DNA of 7,076 nucleotides from UBA3103 sp002365855 (GTDB lineage: Bacteria; Bacillota; Desulfotomaculia; Desulfotomaculales; Pelotomaculaceae), in contig DAOURR010000082.1 of assembly GCA_030627625.1 (NCBI GenBank), positions 1 to 7,076 of the forward strand. Direction: 5' to 3'. This document shows, piece after piece, positions 6,043 through 7,076 of the stretch. The notes below the pieces were generated by a model. The model worked only from the letters and a program-made list of their open reading frames with translations. It ran no database searches and was not told where the DNA came from. A program made the position numbers and the translations under genes. The stretch's first letter is position 1. Each line of letters opens with the position of its first letter.

Positions 6043-7007
6043 AGAATGGGTACAAGCAGACGGAGGTTGGGGTTATACCAGATGATTGGGATTCTTTGCC
6101 TCTTGGGGATTTATTCAAATTTAAAAACGGACTAAATAAAAGTAAAGAGTCCTTTGGATACGGAACACCAATTGTAAATTATAATGATGTATATCTGAAA
6201 ACTGAAATAAGATCTAAAGATATTCATGGGAAAGTATCATTATCTCCTAAAGAAATAAAGTTATTTGAGGTTTTAAAAGGGGATGTTTTCTTTACACGTA
6301 CATCTGAAACTCCAGAGGAGGTTGGTATTAGCTCTGTTGTCGTCGAAGATGTAAAAGACACAGTATTTAGTGGATTTGTATTGAGAGCAAGGCCGTTGGA
6401 TAAAAGGCTTGATTTGCATTATAAGAAATATTGCTTTTCCACTAAATCAGTTAGAAGTGAAATAGTATCTAACTGCACTTACACAACAAGAGCATTAACT
6501 AATGGTAAGGTGTTGTCAAGAATACAAATACCAATACCCCCACTCCCTGAGCAACAAGCTATAGCCACCGCCCTATCTGACATAGATGGGCTTATAAGCT
6601 CTCTTCAAAAGCTAATAGATAAAAAGAAAAACATCAAGCAAGGTGCAATGCAGGAGCTACTCACAGGAACAAGAAAGCTTGAGGGGTTTAGTGGGGAGTG
6701 GGTGGAAGTTGAACTTGGAGCTATAACAAAAATTAATACCGGTAAAAGAAACAATGAGGATAAAGTAAAAAGTGGGAGATATCCATTTTTTGTTCGTTCA
6801 AAACATATTGAAAGAATTGATACTTATTCATTTGATGGTGAAGCTATTATTGTTCCAGGCGAAGGAAATATTGGAGAAATATTTCATTATATAATTGGCA
6901 AATTTGATTTTCATCAAAGGGTGTATAAAATAAGTGATTTTTCTAATGGAATCCATGCAAAATACGTTTACTATTATATCAGGACTTATGCAGTTGATGG
7001 AAAATAA
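6033..7007 (+). CDS. hsdS: Type I restriction-modification specificity subunit S, C-terminally truncated
   Basis: A 324-residue DNA-recognition subunit that directs the HsdM and HsdR partners to the target. It starts at an ATG within the end of hsdM, with AAGGA at 6018-6022 (10 nt). Target-recognition domain 1 runs to about residue 166 and opens with YKQTEVGVIPDDW, a typical HsdS start. The central conserved region (about 168-218) has PPLPEQQAIATALSDIDGLI and then KKKNIKQGAMQELLTG, the long spacer helix. Target-recognition domain 2 begins near SGEWVEVELGAI (about 221) and reaches KYVYYYIRTYAVDGK, then stops. A complete HsdS is usually about 400 residues or more and would continue with a second PPLPEQ block and helix; these are missing. 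The recognition domains are visibly more AT-rich than hsdM, as is usual for swapped HsdS domains. Function is uncertain: truncated HsdS can sometimes pair as dimers. Confidence 0.9.
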   Translation: MEIKNGYKQTEVGVIPDDWDSLPLGDLFKFKNGLNKSKESFGYGTPIVNYNDVYLKTEIRSKDIHGKVSLSPKEIKLFEVLKGDVFFTRTSETPEEVGISSVVVEDVKDTVFSGFVLRARPLDKRLDLHYKKYCFSTKSVRSEIVSNCTYTTRALTNGKVLSRIQIPIPPLPEQQAIATALSDIDGLISSLQKLIDKKKNIKQGAMQELLTGTRKLEGFSGEWVEVELGAITKINTGKRNNEDKVKSGRYPFFVRSKHIERIDTYSFDGEAIIVPGEGNIGEIFHYIIGKFDFHQRVYKISDFSNGIHAKYVYYYIRTYAVDGK

Positions 7008-7076
7008 CACCAGTGCATAACCCAAAAATATTTTTAAAATAGGCCCAGATAATTCCAAAAAGGCTTGACATTTTCT
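7008..7076 (+). other. AT-rich tail after truncated hsdS, possible insertion or rearrangement junction
   Basis: None of the three forward frames continues the expected HsdS C-terminus; each meets a stop within a few codons. The sequence contains the short palindrome AAAAATATTTTT (7024-7035) and a perfect -35 hexamer TTGACA (7065-7070) just before the window ends, probably part of a promoter for a gene outside. This would fit the edge of an insertion sequence or another element, but no terminal inverted repeat can be shown here. Confidence 0.3.

Noticed and set aside
6828..7058. Minus-strand 76-residue frame over the hsdS end
   Set aside because: It is the antisense of the AT-rich second recognition domain, with hydrophobic low-complexity composition and no supported start.

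Overview
The window looks like an accessory region of a Gram-positive (Bacillota) genome, probably a clostridial or Peptococcaceae-type anaerobe. This is an inference from strong purine-rich Shine-Dalgarno sites, use of a TTG and possibly a GTG start, an extended -10 promoter and the style of the small hypothetical proteins. All supported genes are on the + strand. No tRNA, rRNA, CRISPR array or complete insertion sequence was seen.

Bases 1-1842 hold a compact cassette of unrecognised genes that ends at a good intrinsic terminator. It starts with a 107-residue basic protein. An ATGA junction leads into the first of two tandem paralogues. The first paralogue is broken: the frame ends at 993, but the missing C-terminal part, alignable with the second paralogue, continues one frame over to 1190. 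The second paralogue is intact and best read from a TTG at 1162 rather than the ATG at 1081.

Bases 1843-2213 have one weak small ORF and then a clear extended -10 promoter. The promoter has a short direct repeat upstream and a near-perfect dyad just past the predicted transcription start. It drives a DUF932-family gene (translation probably from 2265), a family common on phages and plasmids.

Bases 3198-3612 have no intact gene. Three successive frames carry pieces that read as one small decayed protein with a CxxC motif.

Bases 3613-7007 are the modification and specificity genes of a type I restriction-modification system. hsdM is a long-form (809-residue) adenine methyltransferase and overlaps hsdS by 10 nt. 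hsdS stops near the end of its second target-recognition domain and lacks the distal conserved region. The last 69 bases do not continue hsdS in any frame and end with a perfect -35 hexamer, which suggests a rearrangement or insertion junction. No hsdR is present; if one exists it lies outside the window.

I see no convincing new system. The best leads are the frameshifted tandem paralogue cassette, the operator-like promoter of the DUF932 gene, and the C-terminally clipped HsdS.
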